Source: Acanthamoeba lenticulata
Taxonomy: Eukaryota; Discosea; Longamoebia; Acanthamoebidae
Assembly (NCBI GenBank): GCA_002179805.1
Contig: NAVB01000581.1
Location: forward strand, 1-43,148
DNA length: 43,148 nt
Reading direction: 5' to 3'
Below are positions 39,743 through 43,148 of this stretch, piece by piece. Numbering within the stretch: the stretch's first letter is position 1; each line of letters begins with the position of its first letter. The notes under the pieces are model-generated. The model saw only the letters and a program-made list of their open reading frames with translations. It did no database searches and was not told the DNA's origin. A program made the translations under genes and the position numbers.

Positions 39743-41603
39743 TCAGGCTTTCGTGAGCCCACGCTTGGCGGGACGCGGGCTGCCCGCTGGGGTCAGCTTT
39801 CTTGTGGGCGAGGCGCCCTTGCCTCCGGCTGGCTCCGTTGCCCGTCCCGCGCTGTCGTCGCCTGAGGCTGGGTGGTCGCGGGCGTCGTGCGCGCGGGTGG
39901 GCGGGTTTTCCTGGAGGGCGTCCTCCTCGCCCTCGATGATGTTCTTGATGAGCTCCTGGGCAGCGGGAGGACGCTTTTCCTTCTTCTTTTCCTTTGCCTT
40001 CTTCACGGCGATGCTCACGTCGTTGATGTCCCGCACCACCTCCGCAGGTTCGGTCGGAGCCGCCGTTGGTGGAGGAGGCGGAGGGGGCGCTGCCGACCCG
40101 TTGCGTGCGGCGGCCTTGGCTGCTTTCTCGCGCTTGATCTTGCGCTTCTCCTTCTCCTCGAGCCGCTTGAAGTGGACCGCCATCTGCTCCTCGAGGTGCA
40201 CCGACACGTTGAGATTGACGATGCCCATCACATTCACGCCGGACGACACCGTGGCCTTGGTGAAGCCCTCGTCCACCAGCTGGTACACGGAGACCTTGAG
40301 CACCTTGACCATCTGCGAGACGGCCCCCTCCAGCGTCTTGTCCTGTTGTCGCGTCCCACCGCCTTGAGCCAATCACAACCACCACAACAACAATAACAAT
40401 AACAACGCGGGGCGGGAGAGGGAAGGGCAAAGGGGAGGCACCTTGCCGGCGTCGATGACGTCCTTGGTCACCTCGATGGTGTTCTCCACGGTCTCCTTGA
40501 CCGCGGAGGCCACCTCTCCGGCCACGGCCACGATGTCGGTCTTGACGGTCTCTGTCAGTGAGCCCACGTCCGCCACCGCGTTAGCCACGGAGCTCACTTT
40601 CTCTTCCTCGTTCCCCCGCGCGGGGCCGCGTGCACCAGTGCAAGGAGAGGAGGGGGGGAGGGAACGAGACAAATCGTGTTTGGTGGAGATCAAGATCAAT
40701 TGTGTTGTTGATGTTGCGGCGGTGCGTTGATGGCAGCGGCGGAGATGGGAGCACGATGGCAGGATGGCGGCAAGGACGGCGGCCAAGCGCGGGGCGGGAG
40801 GGAAGTGCAATGGTGGATGGAGGCGAGTGATGGTGCGGGGGGAGGGGAGGGGAGGGGGGACGAGAGGAAGCAACACCGTCAGCAACAACAGCGGGCACTT
40901 TGGGAGGATCAGAGGTCTCGTCTTCCACGTGTCCACCCAAACCCGCCCATTCCATTCACCACCACCATCATCATCACCATCATCATCATCCACACGCACC
41001 CCCCCCCCCGCCTCAGACCGCGCACGCCGAGAGAGGAAATGAGAGGAGAGAGAAAGGGGGAGTACCGACGACAGTCTCGCTGACGGAGCTCAGCGTGTCG
41101 GCCACCTTCTCGCTCGTACCCGACACCAGTTTCTTGCCTGAGCTCCCTCCGCGTGGTGAGCCCCCCACCACCACACCTAGGGCCCTAAAGAAAAAGAGGG
41201 GAGGGGGGAGGGGCAAGCCAACGCTACCGGTCTCGGCAATGGTCGCCACCACACTCTGCAGAGGCCCCATCTCTTTCTTTTCCTCTTCCTCTTTCCCGTC
41301 TTCCTTCTCGCTAGTCTGCTCCTTGTCATTGTGGGACCCCTCCTCGACCACTTCTGGCTTCCCTTCCGCAGCGCTTCCATTCCCTGCGGCTGACTCGAGT
41401 GTGCGCCATCGCTCGTCGGGTTTGTCGGCTTGAGGGGCGTTCTCGTCCATTCCATCACTGTCCGTGGGCTTTTGCGTCACGTACGTGCGCAAGGACGCGG
41501 TTGGCCACACCGACGTCGAACGAACAAGCACGCCCCCGGCTTGCGGCGCTAAGGTGCTGGCGCGCCAGCAGAAGGCTGAAGCAGCAAGTGGTAGTCTTCT
41601 CAT
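39743..41603 (-). CDS. Mitochondrial-targeted protein with amphipathic helical repeats
   Basis: Four minus-strand exons (41603-41228, 41146-41066, 40602-40442, 40342-39743) join in phase to 405 aa. The N-terminus from MRRLPLAASAFCWRAS is rich in Arg, Ser and Ala without acids for about 40 residues, a typical mitochondrial presequence. A Glu-rich segment follows. Residues about 130-240 are a Val/Ala/Thr-rich amphipathic series with roughly 11-residue spacing (KVADTLSSVSETVV, VANAVADVGSLTETV, GEVASAVKETVENTIEVTKD), like LEA or perilipin-type lipid-binding helices. Next comes a globular-looking stretch (VYQLVDEGFTKATVSSGVNV, NLNVSVHLEEQM), then Lys/Ala/Pro-rich sequence. No family is recognised. 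A Met at 41699 is possible, but the internal start gives the cleaner presequence. Confidence 0.7.
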
Positions 41604-41877
41604 CAGAACTTGATCTGTGTGTGTTGAGTCAACACAAGCGCGCCACTGCGCTGGGGAGAGAACTCTTGCGGAGGTGGCCACTTCGACGGATTTCCACAAG
41701 CGTGTCTCCGTTCATCCCAGGCCCAATAGGGCGTTTAGATTCAGGCTCCCAATAGGGGACTTTGGGGAAGACCAGAAAAACCAAAAAACAAAAACGGCCC
41801 AAACAATCCGAGTGGCCACGACCAGCAGAAGAGGACGAAACAGCAGTTTCTGGCGCACTCTCTTTATCCGCAACTCT
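41604..41877. promoter_or_regulatory. Divergent promoter region, mitochondrial-type gene / MAPEG
   Basis: 274 bp lie between divergent starts. A small A-rich tract (CAGAAAAACCAAAAAACAAA, 41771-41790) lies about 90 bp before the MAPEG start. No TATA box is seen. Confidence 0.35.
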
Positions 41878-42607
41878 ATGGCTCAAACCGGCAAGCCTCT
41901 TGAACCTGTGGCGCTGACCAGCCCGGCTGCCCTCCTCCAGACTCTTCTCGCGGACCCGGTTTTCGCGACCTATGCCCTGTGCGCTGTTATCCTGACCCTT
42001 AAAATGGTACTTGGGCACTGGAAACTTGTTGGGGGGGGGGGGTTGAGTGGACTGACGACGTGCACCACTGACAAAACGCTTCCCTTTCTGCATGCGGCTG
42101 TAGCTCGTGACCTCTTTCAACGTCACGCGCCAGCGCTTCCGGCACAAGGCCTTCAAGTACGAGGAGGACTACATCAAAGCGCCCAAGGACAAGGCCCAGG
42201 CGCTGCTGGCCAAGAACTCTGGTAACCCGGACGTCACTCGTGCCTATGGCCTCCACACCAACGACATGGAGAACATCTACGTCTTCTACACCATCGGTAC
42301 CCCTCCCCCCCAAACGTTTTACCGCGGGGCGCCTGTCCGCGCGCTAAAGTCCAACTTTTCACCACGGCCACGACTGCTCCTTTGGGGGGTCTTTTCCTTG
42401 GGGGCAGGCCTGCTGTTCGCGCTGAGCTCGCCGTCGGTGTTCTACGCCAAGTCGCTTCTGTGGACCTACACCGTGGCTCGTGTGCTCCACGGCGTCTTCT
42501 ACCTCGCCAGCGTGCAGCCGTGGCGCGCACTGGCCTACCTGGTCCACAAGGCGGTCGAAGTGGTGATGACCCTCCACGTTGGCAGCGTCGTCCTCGCCCA
42601 CCTCTGA
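41878..42607 (+). CDS. MAPEG-family membrane enzyme (microsomal GST / PGE synthase type)
   Basis: Three exons (41878-42006, 42104-42296, 42408-42607) join in phase to 173 aa, close to the 150-170 aa of the family. Four membrane helices are visible: FATYALCAVILTLKM, the NIYVFYTIGLLFALS segment, SLLWTYTVARVLHGVFYLAS and VVMTLHVGSVVLAHL. The family motif lies at residues 80-110 (DVTRAYGLHTNDMENIYVF), corresponding to R..H.NDLEN of MGST1, and RVLHGVFYL gives the second conserved Arg-His pair. Members use glutathione to conjugate or isomerise hydrophobic substrates, usually in the ER or mitochondrial outer membrane. The exact reaction cannot be told from sequence. The second splice (phase 1) joins the halves of the NDMEN-to-helix region. 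Confidence 0.88.
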
Positions 42608-42901
42608 GCGCCTCCCCCAAAGTCTGCTTCGTGTGTCGATCCCGTAACCGCCAAGGTTTATCAAACAACGCGTGACAGCGCCACCGTTCATTGCTCTCTC
42701 CCCCCCCCCAACGTGTGGCCTCAACACAGGAAGAAGACAACAGAGAGAGAGAGAGATGTGTTGCACATATCAGGAATTTATATATCGCATACGGGGGAGG
42801 GGGAGAGAGAGATGTGCTTCTCTCGTCTCTTCCTCTCTCTGTTGGGGACGGGCGGTGCATAGCCGCGAGTGGAGGAACAACGTGACGTCCTGCTCCGCCA
42901 T
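42608..42901. other. Convergent intergenic region
   Basis: 294 bp between the MAPEG stop and the PSD stop. It contains a C run (about 42701-42710), GA-rich repeats (42741-42755, 42801-42812) and an AT patch (TTTATATATCGC). No gene is supported. Confidence 0.45.
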
Positions 42902-43038
42902 TTATTTGGTGGCGCGGCCGATGGAGGTGCCCATCTTGACCAGGGTCTCGAGGGGCTTGCTCGAGTTGGCCAGGAGGTCCTCATCATAGGCGATGACGCC
43001 CGGCTCGAACAAGACCAACACCGTCGAGCCGCCGAACG
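42902..43038 (-). CDS. Phosphatidylserine decarboxylase, type II, last exon only
   Basis: This 137-nt exon continues beyond the window. It encodes AFGGSTVLVLFEPGV, then DEDLLANSSKPLETLVKMGT and ends SIGRATK. The GGST tetrapeptide is the self-cleavage site at which PSD proenzymes form the pyruvoyl group; GGST rather than LGST is the type II (yeast Psd2/plant PSD2) form. The C-terminal block with ETLVKMG is conserved. The enzyme makes phosphatidylethanolamine from phosphatidylserine in the endomembrane system. The upstream intron (from 43039) contains C/G runs, and the acceptor is GGGCAG. Phase 1 fits an Ala codon split across the junction. Confidence 0.82.
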
Positions 43039-43148
43039 CTGCCCGTCGGTTCCCCCCCCCACAAATCAGATGGTCAGCCCCACCCGCCCAAACCCCCAAA
43101 CACAACAGCAGCGCGCGCGGTTGGATTTGTATTGGGGGGGGGGGAAGG

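Overview
The window looks like nuclear DNA of a free-living amoeba. It is GC-rich and gene-dense, with many short introns (about 55-125 nt) that follow GT-AG rules with donors such as GTACG and GTGCG. The gene set is plainly eukaryotic: PSMD5, DDI1, NAF1, VPS26C, EAPP, RhoGEFs, FHA/winged-helix. An Acanthamoeba-like amoebozoan is the best guess; this is inference from style, since no species marker was tested. There are no bacterial operons, CRISPR arrays or rRNA genes. Exon boundaries were worked out by hand, keeping splice phase consistent.

Layout, 0-14 kb: a small membrane protein (-), a ubiquitin-like/inactive-E2 (UEV-like) fusion (+), PSMD5 (+), an F-box-like protein with twelve 27-residue Trp-rich ankyrin-type repeats (-), a CDC123/D123-like protein (-), a Crg1/Tmt1-type methyltransferase (+), DDI1 (+) and an ankyrin + triple UBA-like protein (+). 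Four of these eight touch ubiquitin/proteasome biology.

Layout, 14-27 kb: a small coiled-coil protein (-), a DH-PH RhoGEF (+), a BTB-BACK-F5/8C protein (-), and a very unusual PH-IQ-DH-Ste20 kinase gene (+). In that last gene the kinase starts right after lysine-bearing strand beta-3 should have ended. The splice phases across the junction do not match, so either sequence is missing or the kinase is broken.

Layout, 27-43 kb: NAF1 (-), VPS26C/DSCR3 (+), an unrecognised 679-aa protein (+), EAPP (+), a seven-helix TOM1/THH1-like membrane protein (-), an FHA + forkhead-like protein (+), a mitochondrial-targeted amphipathic-repeat protein (-), a MAPEG enzyme (+) and the last exon of a type II phosphatidylserine decarboxylase (-). 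From 14 kb onward genes mostly alternate strand, giving short divergent promoters (106-275 bp) and short convergent 3' gaps (down to 70 bp).

Most worth a second look: the broken GEF-kinase junction at 23.6-23.7 kb, the UBL-UEV fusion, an identical 30-nt repeat in two neighbouring RhoGEF introns, a possible kinase-lobe relic near 31.55 kb, and a tRNA-D-arm-like hairpin in the EAPP 3' region.
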